64,000 nucleotides of DNA from Molossus alvarezi (GCA_037176705.1 CM073898.1:42199488-42263487); one strand, 5' to 3'; positions 33,719 through 46,300 are shown, numbered from the stretch's first letter. Notes: generated from the letters alone by a model not told the origin. A program made the numbers and translations.

Positions 33719-34062
33719 AAAGAATGCAATAAGCTATCACCTCATAACTGTTAGAATAGCTATTATCAAAAAGCAAGAAAAAACAAGTGTTGTCAAGGAT
33801 GAGGAGAAAAGGGAACCCTTGTGTACTGTTGGTGGGAATGTAAATCAGTGCAGCCACTAAGGAAAACACTTGTGGAGTTTCCTCAAAAAGTTAAAAATAG
33901 AACTGCCATATGATAGTCCTGGATATATATCCAAAGGAAATGAAATCATGATATCAAATTGTTATCTGCACCCCCACACTCGTAGCATTATTTATAATGG
34001 CCAAGATATGAAAACAACCTAAATGTCCATCAATGGATGAATGAATAATAAAAATTTGATGT

Positions 34063-34099
34063 GATATATATATAGATAGATAGATAGATAGATAGATAT
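34063..34099. repeat. (GATA)n microsatellite
   Basis: TA steps passing into about seven GATA units, inside the L1M. Confidence 0.95.
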
Positions 34100-34708
34100 G
34101 CAATGAAATATTATTTAACCATAAAAAATAATTAAATCGTGGCACTTGTGACAACATGTATGGATATTGAGGGCATTATGCTAAATGAAACAAGTCAGAC
34201 AGGGTAAGACAAATACCATATAATTTCATTGATATGTGGACTGTAAAACAAAACAAACCAAGCTTATAGATACAGAGGAGAGATTGGTGGTTGCCAGAGG
34301 CTGGGTTGGGGGAAGGGTGAAATAGGTGAAGGAAGTCAAATGTTACAAACAGGTTATACAATAAATACGTCCTGGGGATGTAATTTATAGTCTGATGTCA
34401 TAGTTAACAATATGTATTGCATATTTGAAAGTTGCTAAGAAAGTAGATCTTAAAAGTTCTCATTACAAAATTAAATCTGTAACTATGTATGGTGATGGAT
34501 GTTAACTGGTCTTACTGTGGTGATCATTTTGCAATCTATGCAAATATAAAGTTATTATTTTGTACACATGAAACTAATATAATGTTGTAAGCCAGTTATA
34601 GCTCAATGAAAAAATAATAGAAGTTTTTAAAATAAATAATATTGGTCTAAAAAATAAGCTAAATGCCTTATATTAACAACCAAATTATAAAAACTGATTA
34701 CTTACATT

Positions 34709-34949
34709 AAAATGAGATAACAAACCCGGTCAGTGTGGCTCAGTGCATTGAGCATCACTCCATGGACTGAGAGGTCCTGGTTTGATTCCCGGTCAGGGCA
34801 CATGCCTGGGTTTTGGGCTCCATCCCCAGTGGGGGTGCGTTCAGGAAGCAGCCGATCAATATGTCTCTCTCACATCGATGTTTCTATCTCTCTCTCCCTC
34901 TCTCTCTAAAAAATCAATAAAACATATTTTTTAAAAATGAGATAACAAA
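34709..34949 (+). repeat. VES-type SINE, sense, with 16-bp target duplication
   Basis: Body 34725-34933: 'ccggtcagtgtggctcag', 'gtttgattcccggtcagggcacatgcctggg', 'ctccatccccagtggggg', 'tcacatcgatgtttc', and an ending in ctctctctaaaaaatcaataaaac. Perfect duplication aaaatgagataacaaa at 34709-34724 and 34934-34949. Same subtype as the copy at 4.8 kb. Confidence 0.97.
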
Positions 34950-35014
34950 TCCTAGTTATGTTTCATGTTATTGTGTGTGCCCTGAAATAGTATGCTTTTT
35001 GCAACTCCGTGTTG

Positions 35015-35130
35015 CAAAACTTTTGAATTTCAATAGTGGCTCTACCTATTTACTAGCTGGATGACTTGAGGGTAATTTAACTTTTCTGAGCTTCATTGTG
35101 TCCATCTATTTTTTTAAATGGTGAAAGCAG
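35015..35130 (+). repeat. MIR SINE, sense
   Basis: 'gtggctctacctatttactagctggatgacttgagggtaatttaacttttctgagcttcattgtgtccatct' is MIR core order. Confidence 0.65.
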
Positions 35131-36685
35131 AGAGCCCAGTAACAAGTGTGCAGGAGGATGGAATCACTGTGGCTTTCTCAAGGGGCAACTCTGACCTCCC
35201 TCACCCACCCCAGCGTCGCCTCGACATGAAGGTGGGAGTGTGAAGAGCCAGAAGGAGGCCACCATTTCGGGGATGCTGGGAAGAGGGCAGGCTGGCAGTT
35301 AGCTGCCTCAGGTTCCAGTCTGGGAATGGCACTTACCGTGGGTGCTTAAATCAACCGCCTAAACACTGATGGAGGCCATTTTCTCTCTGGTAAAGGGGAT
35401 GAAATGTGTGATCTTTTAGCTCTAAAATGACAGCCTCGTTCTTTAAAAAAGTCTTTGTTTACAAATAGTTCTGTTGTAGATACTGTCAATAAACTAGTCC
35501 ACTATCCACTGTAACAACCTTCCTTTAACACAAGCCTCCCTCCCAGCGGCTGGAGCCAGAGTGCCTCATTCCAGGCTCCGCAGCACCTGGGGTGGCCACA
35601 GGGCTCCGCTCTGGTCCACGTGTTATTAGCAGAAATCAGCCAGCGCTGTCTTTCTACTTTCTTTCTGATCCTGCCTGGATCACAGGGAAGTCTTGGAGGT
35701 GCTGCAGCCATCACCAAAATGGCGTTAAGTCATAATACTGGTCTTGATGAACTGTCACTGTAACTTGTTTCATGAGACTGACAAACCCGCTTTTAGTTGG
35801 TTAAAACAGGGTAGCTGAGTTTAATGTAATTCTAATTATTGCCAGAATCTGCTACTTTCCAAGCATTATTCTAAGGACTAAGGATTCTGTAGTTGTATAT
35901 TAGTGTGCACCAATCTGTTGCCTAAATTTGGTTTTGTTTCTGACCATAAAATATCAAAAATAATGCTTTCCCATAGCCCAATAAAATAAGGGCTTCTACC
36001 TTGGCTAAGATTACCACAAGACTAAAAAAGCTCTGTGTTAAATTTCCCCTATGACCAAAACAATGATAGCTTCCACCTGAAAAACATGTGTAGGTCCTAG
36101 TATTTCACATATCCCTTTAGATTATATACTCTTGACACAGCATAAAAGGATAATTAGGAGAACAGCTCTATCCAGAGATGCCTAAAAAAGAAGGCTCCTT
36201 CAGTGTGGATCTTAGATGGCTGAGAAGAGTTAAGGGACTGAAAACTTTCAGCTGAAAAACAAGTGACAAAAAAGGCATGTTCATCAAGCTATGCTGGACA
36301 AATGGGACATGGTTCAGTGCAAACCTTCTGGTAGAAGCAGTGTCGGGGGGAGAGAAGAGAGGAGAGACACAGAGAGGGGGGAGGGATATTTTAAGAATTC
36401 CTTAGACACATGCAGAAGGAGAAACCTTAGTCCCCCCCCACACACACACACACACTTAGTACAGAGGGACAAAAGAGAGGCAGAAAAAAAAAAAAAAAGA
36501 AAGAAAGGAAGACAAATATATAAAGAAGAGGAAGAGGTAAAAAAAAGAGTGATGGCAGAAAGAGATGAGAAGATAAAAGGGAACAAACAGAGCCAAGGGA
36601 AGACCAGAAAACAGTTACACTTACAGGCTACATGTTGCGGTGGATACTTTCCTGGACCTCCCTCATCACATCCTGCCTGCCACAC
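35131..36685. other. Mostly unassigned DNA with purine-rich and CA tracts
   Basis: 35300-35440 is weakly MIR-like (ttccagtctgggaatggcacttacc). A C-run followed by (CA)n lies at 36432-36456. 36460-36620 is strongly purine-rich with an A16 run near 36485-36500, which explains a 148-codon Lys/Glu/Arg-rich open frame. No gene recognised. Confidence 0.4.
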
Positions 36686-36689
36686 TGAA

Positions 36690-36840
36690 GAGGTGGATGT
36701 TATCATCTCTATTCTGAGGTTAAAGAAGCAGGCTTAGAGAGAGGAATCAAGTTGCTTATGGTCCCACAGTGGCTAAATGATCCCCATAGGATCCAAAGCT
36801 CAGGAATTCTACAGAACTTTTTACTCTATTCAATAACTGT
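36690..36840 (-). repeat. MIR SINE, antisense
   Basis: 'gttatcatctctattctgaggttaaagaagcaggcttagagagaggaatcaagttgcttatggtcccacagtggctaaatg' is the reversed MIR core. Confidence 0.7.
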
Positions 36841-36884
36841 AAGCCCACTTGCCAAGGATCTCTAAAAACAAGTTAATTAAAAGA

Positions 36885-37226
36885 ATATTTATTGAGCACC
36901 TACAAAGTTCCCTGGAAATACACCAGTGGGAAGAAAAAGGACCCCCCCCCCCCACACACACACCTCTATCAGCTTAAATCTTGATAAGAGAGACAATGTA
37001 AGAGCTATGACGATGTGAATAGCAATGAAAAAAATTAAGCAAGATACAGTATAAAATGTGCTTAGATCTGGGGTAAGGGTTACTCCCTACAGGGAGGTTG
37101 GAAAGAGCTCAGTGATAAGGCAAAACTTAAATAGAACTCTAATAAAAATAAGAGAATGAGCTATGAAGACAAGCTAGGAAAGAATCCAGGAGGCATAACA
37201 GCAGGTGCAAAAGTCCTGTGGCTTTT
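36885..37226 (-). repeat. L2 LINE 3' region, antisense, interrupted by L1
   Basis: 'tatttattgagcacctacaaagttccctgg' starts the reversed L2 end. The order continues through 'gagagacaatgtaagagctatgacgatg' to 'gaatccaggaggcataacagcaggtgcaaaagtcctgtgg'. A C12 run followed by (CA)n lies at 36942-36962. The L1 at 37227 inserted into this element. Confidence 0.7.
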
Positions 37227-38318
37227 TATTTATTTTTATCTTTGTTGTTGAAAGCGTTACAGATGTCCCTCCTTTGTTCCCCATCTTCTCCACTCCCACC
37301 TCCCTCCTCCCTTCCCCACACTGTTTTCTGTGTCCATTGGTTATGTATATATGCATATAAGTTCTCTGGTTTATCTCTTCCTGCCTCCCTATCCCCCTTC
37401 TCTCTGAGATTTGTTAGTCTCTCTCCTACTTCCATGCCACTGGATCTCTTTTGGTCGACAGCTTATTTTGTTCATTATATTCCACAAATAAGTGAGATCA
37501 TGTGGTACTTGTCTTTCTCTGACTGGCTTATTTCATTCAGCATAATACTCTCCAGGTCTGTCCATGTTGTCTCAAGGATAAGACATCTTTCTTTCTTACA
37601 GCTGCATAATAGTCCATTGTGTACATGTACCACAGCTTTTTTATTCACTCATCTACTAAAGGGCACTTGGGCTGTTTCCAGATCTTAGCTGTTGTAAATA
37701 GTGCTGCTATGAATATAGTGGTGCATATATTCTTTCTCATTGGTGTTGTGGGCTTCTCAGGATATATTCTGAGAAGTGGGATCACTGGCTTAAATAACAG
37801 TTCTATTTTTAAGTTTTTGAGGAAACACCATATTGTTTTCCATAGTGGCTGCACCAGTCTGCATTCCCACCAGCAGTGTACTAGAGTCCCCTTTTCTTCA
37901 CACCCTCGCCAGCACTTGTTGTTTGGTGACTTGTTGATGGCTGCTGTTCTGGCAGGTGTGAGGTGATACCTCATAGTTGTTTTAATTTGCATCTCTCTGA
38001 TGATTAGTGATGTTGGGCATTTTTCATATGTCTCTTTGCCATTTGTATGCCTTGTTTGGCAAACCGTCTATTTAGGTCCTCTGCCATTTTTTAATTAGAT
38101 TGTTTGTCTTCCTTTTGTTGAGCTGTATGAGTACTTTATATGTGGTGGATATTAACCCCTTATCTGATGTATCATTGGCAAATATGTTCTCCCAAAGAAT
38201 GGGTTCCCTTTTCATTTTGATGTTAGTTTCTTTTGCCATGCAGAAGCCTTTTAGCTTTATGTATCCCCATTTATTCCTTTGTTCCTTTGTTTCTCTTGCC
38301 CTAAGTCCTGTGACTTTT
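37211..38318 (-). mobile_element. 5'-truncated bat L1 LINE, antisense, with target duplication
   Basis: Body 37227-38302. The plus strand reads the reversed tail, 3'UTR (ccattggttatgtatatatgc) and ORF2 C-terminus. On the minus strand 37645-37992 is one open frame encoding [25 protein letters not shown], then [25 protein letters not shown]. The flank aagtcctgtggctttt (37211-37226) recurs as aagtcctgtgactttt (38303-38318), one mismatch in 16. It lacks the DNA element found at the corresponding place in the 21.8-kb copy. Confidence 0.93.
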
Positions 38319-39689
38319 AACAGCTTGAGACTATGGGGTATCAGGAAAATAAAAATCTATCTTTAATAGTAGTTTATACTCAAGGTGTAGTCGGTTCGAT
38401 TAGAGCTAGTCAGTGGTGAAAAGCACTCTCTAGAAAATACTTTAAAATGTATAAAATATATAAAATGCTCCAAGAGCCATTGAGCAGAAAAGAGCCTAGG
38501 TCAGAGAAAGTACTACAGAAGAAGTCTACATGAGTTTCAAAGGACATCGGCCAGTGAACCAGGCTCTGTTGTCTACGGAACACTGCAGAGAAGCAATAAC
38601 AAGTAGCTATCCACTAGCGGTTGAGGCAGAAAAACAGCTCCCTGGTATTGGGTCGGGTCATATTTTGTGTTTCTGTTCCATCTCTTGCTCGAAGGGTTTC
38701 CATATTGTGGTGAATCTGTGTGTGGTTGTAATAGGGGCTTCCATCTGTGATCCTGGAAGAGACAGGTCCTGGAGCATAAGCCTGGTCACTCACTGTCTTG
38801 GGCTGAATCTCAATTCAGACCCTGGGCAGAAGGACATCCATACAGCACAGCAGATAATCTCCTCAAGACCAGCTGCTCCTTGCTTTTTTGGACACAAAAT
38901 AGGACCCGCATTACAAAATCTGGGACCAGCTCTGTCCTGGGTGCCACATATTGTTTTCCTTCCTGGCAAGAACAGTCGATGTAGCCTTTTCTGTAAGATG
39001 GATGCCAGTGTCATACAAGAACAGGCCCATCATATGTGTACCTGGGGTTTGGGTGGCTACAAAAGCACTCTCTAGAAAAATAACTCTTGTGAATTAGGAT
39101 CAAATTACAAGTCACTTACCTCCGGATTTGCATGCATTTTCTGTTTCCCTGCAACTCTCTCACCCTGATGCGGGACTCCACCAGCACCCATTTCCTGGAA
39201 GTGGGTGGGTTCAGATAAGGGACCATATCTGATTCTTTTCTGCATCCCCATTACTCAGTAGAAAGTGGGGGCACACAGGTACTCAGCAGACACACAGAAG
39301 AGACTTGACATAGCTGGAGAATTGAATCAGCCTCAGTTTGTTTGGCTTTGTCAGAAGATGAGTGATAGACATTTTATAGGACACCAAGCGCTACTCTTTT
39401 TTGGAATCAAATTAAAAAAAAACAAAACAGGAAAAAGTGATGGGCATTTTGGGGGGAATTCAAAGAAGAAGCATGATTCTAGGAAGGGAACTTTACAGTC
39501 TAAAGGGAGAGTCAAAACAGAAGCATATGAGGATGCAAATGGCAATATTGAATTTGAATAACAGTTCCAGCACAACAGAACATCCCCAGACAGGTTACCT
39601 TTCATTGCCAAGTGAATGGAAAATAATAAATGCTATAGAAGTTCAGAGGAGGGAGAGATTTTGTTCTTCTTAGATGGTCAGAAAGAGAT
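38319..39689. other. Unassigned unique DNA
   Basis: No repeat family recognised. A 181-codon plus-strand frame at 38530-39075 is the longest complex frame in the window outside repeats. Its translation has no domain, signal peptide or family resemblance that I can see, so it is most likely chance. Confidence 0.35.
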
Positions 39690-39820
39690 AATAGGGAATG
39701 GGGTGGGCGAGAAATACTTGACTTAGCTCTTGAAGGAATGGGTAAGATTTCTAGTGTGAAGGGAGCAAGGAGATTGGAATAGAATTGGTTTAAGCAAAGT
39801 CCAGTGGAGGAGCATTTATC
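39690..39820 (-). repeat. L2 LINE fragment, antisense
   Basis: 'gacttagctcttgaaggaatgggtaagatttc' and 'gtttaagcaaagtccagtggagg' fit the reversed L2 3' region. Diverged. Confidence 0.4.
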
Positions 39821-40775
39821 TGTAAAAACTGCATCCGAGAACAATGCAGGGCAGTTAGAGCAGAGCAGCCGTGCACAGAGGGTTAGTCCGGGAAGAATGG
39901 GGGAAAGGAAGGTGGGGAACCATGTTGTCCCAGAACTCCAGGGACAATCTGAAACACTTTTCTGAAACAAACTTTGAGGAGGCCAGAGGTCTTTGTGTTG
40001 ACTCTGGAAGAAGGAAGAAGAAATGTGTGCATGCCATGATTTCCCTTGCAGCCTGATTTAGCAATGTCTTTTCTAGTTTGCCTCTGTGCTTGCTTTTCCT
40101 AATTTCCTCACTGCACAAAGAAAATAAATAAATAAGTGTACTATAGTCTTATTTATCCTTCTTTGGACATTTCTTTACCAGGCAGATGGTCAATTAAGAG
40201 CACTAAACAATGACACTGTTTTCTCTGTAAACATTTTTTTCTAATAGCCTAACAAATGTGAGCCTGTGCCGCCATGCTACTGAATACCATCTTGACTTTC
40301 TAATTATAAAGAGCTGTGTCTCGATAGTTACAATTACAGCTGTAACAATGATGCCGGGCCCTGAACAATGCTGTTAGAGGCAAAGTGCTTATCCGAATAG
40401 TCACAAATAAAGGCTTAAATTTATGCCAGAGATGTAGATGGAAGTTAAACAATTGGGAGGGAGAAAAAAAAAGGTTAAAAACACTGGTTTAATGCTACAG
40501 ATGTGAATTTGAATCCAATTACTCTGCAAGACAAAAAAGGAAAAATTTGAAAAGGTGCTGTTTTCTTCTGTTTTAGTAATCAATAGGTTAAGGGGTGGTT
40601 CAACTTAGCATGTTAACACCTCTAATTTTAATTTTGATATTTGGATACACTCTAGTATTTTCAAAACATACTATCTTCTTAACTAAGCGGGTTTTTGTAA
40701 GGTACAACTTAGTATTTCCATGTTAAAGTAAAAAATAACCATTCTTCAATCAGTTAACCCATAAATCAAAGAATA
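39821..40775. other. Unique DNA; candidate conserved non-coding block at 40.15-40.42 kb
   Basis: No gene or repeat. 40150-40420 is complex and repeat-free, with motifs such as ctaattataaagagctg, cagctgtaacaatg and gacactgttttctctgtaaac (forkhead-like core). Regulatory function is a guess from composition only. Confidence 0.3.
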
Positions 40776-40779
40776 TGAT

Positions 40780-40975
40780 TTTTGAGTAGCTGGTGTATTT
40801 GTCCAGCATTATTTTAAGGAAGTCGCTATCATACAGTTCTGCCTCAGTTTCCTCATCTGTAAAATGGTATAATAATGGTAATATAACTATTACCACTAGA
40901 TTGTGACAAGGTTTAAGTGGGTAGATATAAAGCATGTGATATAGTAATTGCTATAAAAAGTATTTAAAATAGGGC
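40780..40975 (+). repeat. MIR SINE 3' part, sense
   Basis: 'gcctcagtttcctcatctgtaaaatggtataataatgg' is a near-perfect MIR core block. It is followed by 'gattgtgacaaggtttaagtgggtagatataaagcatgtgatatag'. Confidence 0.8.
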
Positions 40976-41439
40976 AACGAGTCTTCTTCTTAGTGGAAAG
41001 AACAGTTCAGAATGAGCTTTTCAAACCCTGAAAGAGGAAAGCAAAGGCAAAATTTTAGTAAGAAGGCTTCCACCTCAACGACACCAAGGTCCTGCGATAT
41101 TTTCTGAGTGTGTCCAGTCTTTCCACACCTCCTTGCCAAAGAGCATGATTACTTCATTTAACGGTATGATTGGACCAATCCAGAGTTGCACTTTGACATT
41201 AACAGTATTTTAAAATTCCAATTGGGCATTTTCTTTCCAGCGCAGGACTGAGAGTTAACATTGGCATGCTTTTTTTTTTCCCCAAATGATCCACGATCTA
41301 CTATGCTATTCAAATATGTAGTAGCCTGAAGAATATAAGGACAGCCATGTTCTCAGCCCTGGATGGAATAAAGCATGTGCTTATTTATTGGCCTCATTAT
41401 TTAAGTAAACTCATAATAACCTGTACTTAATTGAACTAT
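40976..41439. other. Unassigned unique DNA
   Basis: No gene or repeat recognised. A T-run lies at 41271-41279. Confidence 0.3.
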
Positions 41440-41600
41440 ATGCATGCCATGGCCAAGCCTACTACATGTAAAAACTCAGTCTTCCCAAAGACTTCATGAG
41501 AGGTACTATTGTATAGATGAGTTAATCAAAGCAGACAGATTAAGTAACGTGATCAATTTAAATCATCAATGACCATGGACTTTAAATCTCATGAGCAAAC
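41440..41600 (-). repeat. MIR SINE, antisense
   Basis: 'agaggtactattgtatagatgagttaatcaaagcagacagattaagtaacgtgatcaat' follows the reversed MIR core. Diverged. Confidence 0.55.
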
Positions 41601-41699
41601 TAATAATGTAAAAAGGTATGAAGACCCAAAAGCAAATAGACAAAGACTAAGGCCTATTACGTATGTTAAACTCTAAATACTTGGCTCCATGTTTGGTTA

Positions 41700-42260
41700 C
41701 GCCCAGTCACATTATGACGAAGACACCCCCTACCAGTGCTGCCCATGTCACCTGCACAGCTGGCAAAGTGATCTGCACACATACCCATCTAATTGCACTG
41801 TCTTGTCTCTTACAGCTGTCGCTGGCCTCCCCATCTGTATAGGATAAAGACCAAGTCCTTGCTTGGCACACTCGATCCTGTGACCCAATTCTCACATCAC
41901 CCCTGAACATGCCTTCCTCACAGTCGACTTTCAAACTGAGACTTGCAGCTCCATGAATAGGCCCTGCTGCTTCACACCCTCTTGCCTTTGTCCCTGCTTT
42001 CCCATCGCCCAGAACGGAGGACAAACATTTTCTTCACAGACCTACCTTGTGCCCACCAGGTGGCACAGTCCACACCATCAACAACATGTGTCCCCCATCT
42101 TCACTCGATGCATCTGAGCCCTGGTGTTGCACAGCTTATTCCCTTTGTTTTCACCCCAATTCGACTTTTAAACACCTAGAGACTCTGTCTCTATGGCTAT
42201 CGCATCTCTAGCATCTAGGTCCATGCAAATAAGTATGTAGTGAATGTTGAGTGAATGTGA
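41700..42260 (+). repeat. L2 LINE 3' region, sense
   Basis: 'ctggcctccccatctgtataggataaagaccaagtcctt', 'cttggcacactcgatcctgtgaccc', 'cttcacaccctcttgcctttgtccctgc' and the end 'catctctagcatctaggtcc..gtatgtagtgaatgttgagtgaatg' give the L2 C-terminal and 3'UTR order over about 500 bp. Confidence 0.7.
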
Positions 42261-42899
42261 AAGAGAGAGAAGTCTTTATAGGCATCCCAGGAGAAGAACA
42301 GAAAAAACCCACCCAGCCTCACTAACCTCAATAGTCAGCCTGAGACCCACTCTCTCTGCTTGTCTAGAATAAAAATTTAGCATATTCAACTTTTTCTCTG
42401 TCCCTTCTTTTCTTTCCTTGAATTAGAGATTGGAAGATGGGCCCTCAGGGGAAATATGCTTTAGAAATATGATGGGACAAGGAGTGGAGACCAACCATTA
42501 TCTTTGTAATATTATCTTTTAGAGATTTTATTGAGTTAGTCAGAGGACTCATGAATTTTCTGGCCAGCCCGTGGAACAGCAGGGCATACATGATTTTCTT
42601 CAGGTATGTCATTGCAGGCTCCACGAGACCAAGATCTGCGTCTCATCCATCTGGGTCTGAATCCAACACGTGCACCATGCCCAACAGCTATTTTTCAAAT
42701 GCCCGAGAAGAGGGAAAACATGAGGGTAGGTGTGATATTTCAGATCATCTTTACGCAAAGAATCATCTGGACTTCCCAAATCATCACTTTCTCAATTTCG
42801 AACAAAAACAAAACTCCATGGGGAGGAAAACAAACTCTGAGCTTTTCTCCAGAATAACTGAGAATAGATGTTGGTATTTACTGTGATGGAGAGACTAGG
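42261..42899. other. Unassigned unique DNA
   Basis: No gene or repeat recognised. Open frames of 83-111 codons here have no family resemblance. Confidence 0.3.
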
Positions 42900-42929
42900 A
42901 GAAGAGTAGTTTGAGTTCAGTTCAGTTTG

Positions 42930-43340
42930 GCCATGTTCACTGTGAGATGTCTGCTAGACATTCATCGGAAGACACTCGGGGACAGATGCATTTATGACTC
43001 CAGGGCTCCAGGGAGACGGCCAGATCAGAGGTGTGAGATCAGGGTGGCAATCGCAGGGTATGTGCCCCAGGGAAGGCGTGGAGACAGAAGAGAGTGTGAG
43101 ACCGAGAGCCGGGGCACTCTGAACTTGGGAGATTGAGAAGAAGAGGAAATTCAGCAGAGGAAACTAAGACGTGTCAATCGGTATGGTAGGAGAGAGTGCT
43201 GCTCAGGAAGCCAAGGAAAGAAAGTCCTAAAGAGGGAGTGATCAGATCAGCTGTGCGAAATGCCGTAGAATTGTCAAGTGAGATGAGGTCGGAGAAGCGA
43301 ATGCTGGATTGAGCAAGGTGGAAAATTTCAGAAATTTCGA
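42930..43340 (-). repeat. L2 LINE reverse-transcriptase region, antisense
   Basis: Blocks such as 'ccggggcactctgaac', 'gaaactaagacgtgtcaatcggtatggtagg', 'gaagccaaggaaagaaagtcctaaagagggagtgatcagatcagctgtgcgaaatgc' and 'gtcaagtgagatgagg' match the reversed L2 ORF2. There the sense protein has LDLSAAFDTVDHSLL and GVPQGSVLGPLLF. Decayed, non-coding. Confidence 0.7.
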
Positions 43341-43349
43341 TTCCTGGGA

Positions 43350-46300
43350 TTTACTTCTCACAGAGTGCATAGTGCTCAAGTGTTTTGGGTTTTGTTGTTT
43401 CCGTTTGATAAGTCCTCCTTCTGTGAGTACCACCCTTTCAGGCTGTGCAGGGAAGAGACCTCCCTGTGTTTGTGGTGGGGGCTTAAACCTGAAGGAACTG
43501 GAGTATGGGTCACACATCATTAAGGAAAGGTCAATTCCCAGGCAGAAATTGGTATTTTCTTTTCTCCCATTTCCATATTACAAAGATGCCTCAGGCTTCC
43601 TGGAGTTTCTATTAAGAATTCCAAATCTCCCAGCAATGATTTTTAAATACTAGTTTTCCCTAGGACAGTTCTCTTTAGCTGGGCTTGCCCCCACAATACA
43701 TCAGGGCCCTTCAATCACTGTAAAAGCCTTTTATCACTCCGACTCCGCTCCACCGTGCACACCATCTTTAGGCTAACCTTTACAGAACAGCACATTCATA
43801 ATGGTAGCAGCTGGAATTCTTCAGCTCCGCATTATCACCCTCAATTTTGTGCACATAGTAGGCGCTCAACAAACCGTTCTTGTGTGGTTTGATATTAGAT
43901 AAAGAAGTACATTCTTAAATCTCTCTCTTTTATTTTTGATTAGTAAGAGTCATTTCATTTTTGTTCTCCTCTGCCTAGCTATTTTTAAATATAATGAGAG
44001 AACAATATCTCCAGATAGTGTGTGAAAGCATTTTAATACTTTAATAATTCCATATAATTCCAAATGATCTTTTCCCTCCCATACTTTACAGTAAATAATA
44101 AGTACCTAAATGAAAAATATGAATTTTGCATCCAGGGGAACAGTTATTAAGTATCGCCAAAAGATGGAGAACATTTTTATCTTAAGTCAGCCACATAAAT
44201 ACCCATTAATTTTTTAAATGATTTTATTTGGTTGATGGAGTATTACATCGCCAAATTACATAGCTTAGATTTCCCATTACACGCTCCTTGTGGGTCACAT
44301 GCAGATTCACAAAGTTACACAGAAGATTCTGTAATGGGAAGGAGACAATTTTCATTTTCTCTGTTCTTGTTTGAAGAACCAAAACTGTTAAAGGGATAAA
44401 GCACTCCAAAGTGCCTGTTCCAGGTTAATTGTCTGAAATTGCTCATTTAAACCACCATTATCGTACAGCAAAGCCAGTTAATCTACTCTGAAGCTTCCTT
44501 TTTTATGACCGTAGCTACATTTGGTGAAATGGCACCTTTGGCAAACACCCAAATTGGATAAAATTGCCATTTTTCTTGGAACATGAAAAGAATAACACAT
44601 GTTTTGAAATCACTTCATATCATGTGGCTCTAAATGGTAAGCTGCACCGTAGTCTTGTTCTGGAATTCACTCTCTTTGGCATTTTCTGATTTGACCCTAA
44701 ATTTCCTTTGCTTTACCAATGTGCGCAAATGATGCGCTTTTGCGGACAATACAGGTAAGAGCTGGGGGGAGGGTAGAGAGGAAACTGGCAAGAGGAACCG
44801 CGGCAATACTTTTAAACATCACAACTGCATAAAAAAATGATGTGTTCCTTCACTGACACTTGTGCACAACTTTCAGCTGATGGTACCTTTATTATTGGAA
44901 ACACTGTAGTTTGAGAGCCTCTTCAATGTCGACATAACTAGCAGGTGCCACGATCATAATGGTAAAAACATTCACTTACTAATCAGTGCACATAATTCCT
45001 CTCTAATGCTGTCAATTTAAGATGGCAACCGGATTTTTTTTTTTTTTTTTTGAGTGGGGAGGAGGGTCAACAATTTAATGAATCTCTTCTGCATTTTAAT
45101 TCCAACCTAATAATCTGCCTCCGGCTCTTTTTCCTCCCTCACTCTGAGAACATTTCTCTGAATCCTGCTATTAAGCACAATGGAGTATTTACCTTCCTAC
45201 CTCAGTTACACATTAAGATGGAGAAACAGCCAGATAGCCAGACCCTCTAACCCAACTAGCACGAATGTTAACCTGTCACCAACCCTCCCAGGCATCCTCA
45301 AATTCTCCTCTCTACATTTGTTCCTATACAGTCTCTTCCCTCCTCGATTCTGACACTGTAGTGCTTTGCAGGTTTCTTTTATTAAACACCACTGGGAACC
45401 AAACTCAGAAATGTGCAGTATGTTGACATAGTTAAAATAAATAAATACAATCCATTGCCAGAAATATTAAAAAATTCATCTAAATGTGTCCTGTCAGGGC
45501 TGATTTGTTTTCAAATCCAAACAGGGAAGACGGATGGCTTCAGGATGGACCAGGTAGAGACCCCATTACTCGTCCTCTCGTTCATTCATTCACGCCTTCA
45601 TTCGTTTTCTTAATAAAAAAGCCACCCACCACCCCTTGCTCACCATGTCAAATGTAAACAGAATAGACTTTGTTATTAGGGGAGATGTGACTCCAAGTGT
45701 CTGAGCTGCAGAGTGACAGCCGGCTCCTCTCTGAATTTCAGGCAGCCTCTGTCACTTGCCTTGACAATGAAGAGAGTTAATATATTCATGACATTACCAC
45801 ACATGAATTCGCAATTCACAGCATATTGTATTGTTTACCCCTGTTCTTTTGTACTACTGCATGTCGTAATTTGCCTTCTAGCAACAGAAAAATTCCTCAA
45901 CTTAAAATTTTACCCTCATTTTATTTACCCTTAATAGAAAAACCACTGCTTCCTGGCCCATCCGTGGTTGGCAAGACCACCTTTCTGCAGCATTGCAAAC
46001 AGATAAATGTCAGATTTTACATTTTGATCAGATGTGTCTACAGTCATTTCCTATACATATTCCTCATCTTCTGCCTCCTACGCCTTCCTTCAGCAGGCAT
46101 TGCCGTCCTTCTTGTGTATTCTTAGCATATTTGGCACGAGGTGGCCAGCTCTTACAGGGGAGAGGATGGCAGGGAGAGCGAGAGAAGTGTGGCATGGATT
46201 AGGCTTCCTATCCTAACAATGGGCGGTGCTGGTGAAAACGAAAGAGCATTGTGAGGCCCCGCTCCTCAGCCGGCTCTGTTCAATGCACCCATGTGCTCAC

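Larger units (their letters stand above)
33440..34640 (+). mobile_element. L1M LINE 3' end, sense, with SINE and (GATA)n inside
   Basis: 33455-33555 and 33719-34640 form one L1: 'gtactcaccatcactaatcttcagaaaaatgcaaacc', 'gaggagaaaagggaacccttg', 'tggtgggaatgtaaatcagtgcagccac', 'aaatgtccatcaatggatgaatg', then a 3'UTR ('ggtggttgccagaggctggg', 'gtaagccagttatagctcaatg'). The ORF2 C-terminus is broken. It belongs to an older, different subfamily from the copies at 9.1, 21.8 and 37.2 kb, judged by its 3'UTR. Confidence 0.85.

Noticed and set aside
36291..36737. 148-codon Lys/Glu/Arg-rich frame
   Set aside because: Explained by a purine-rich low-complexity tract and a (CA)n repeat.
38530..39075. 181-codon plus-strand frame as a gene
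   Set aside because: No domain, signal peptide or family resemblance; an overlapping minus-strand frame of similar quality exists; no splice or promoter context that I can support.
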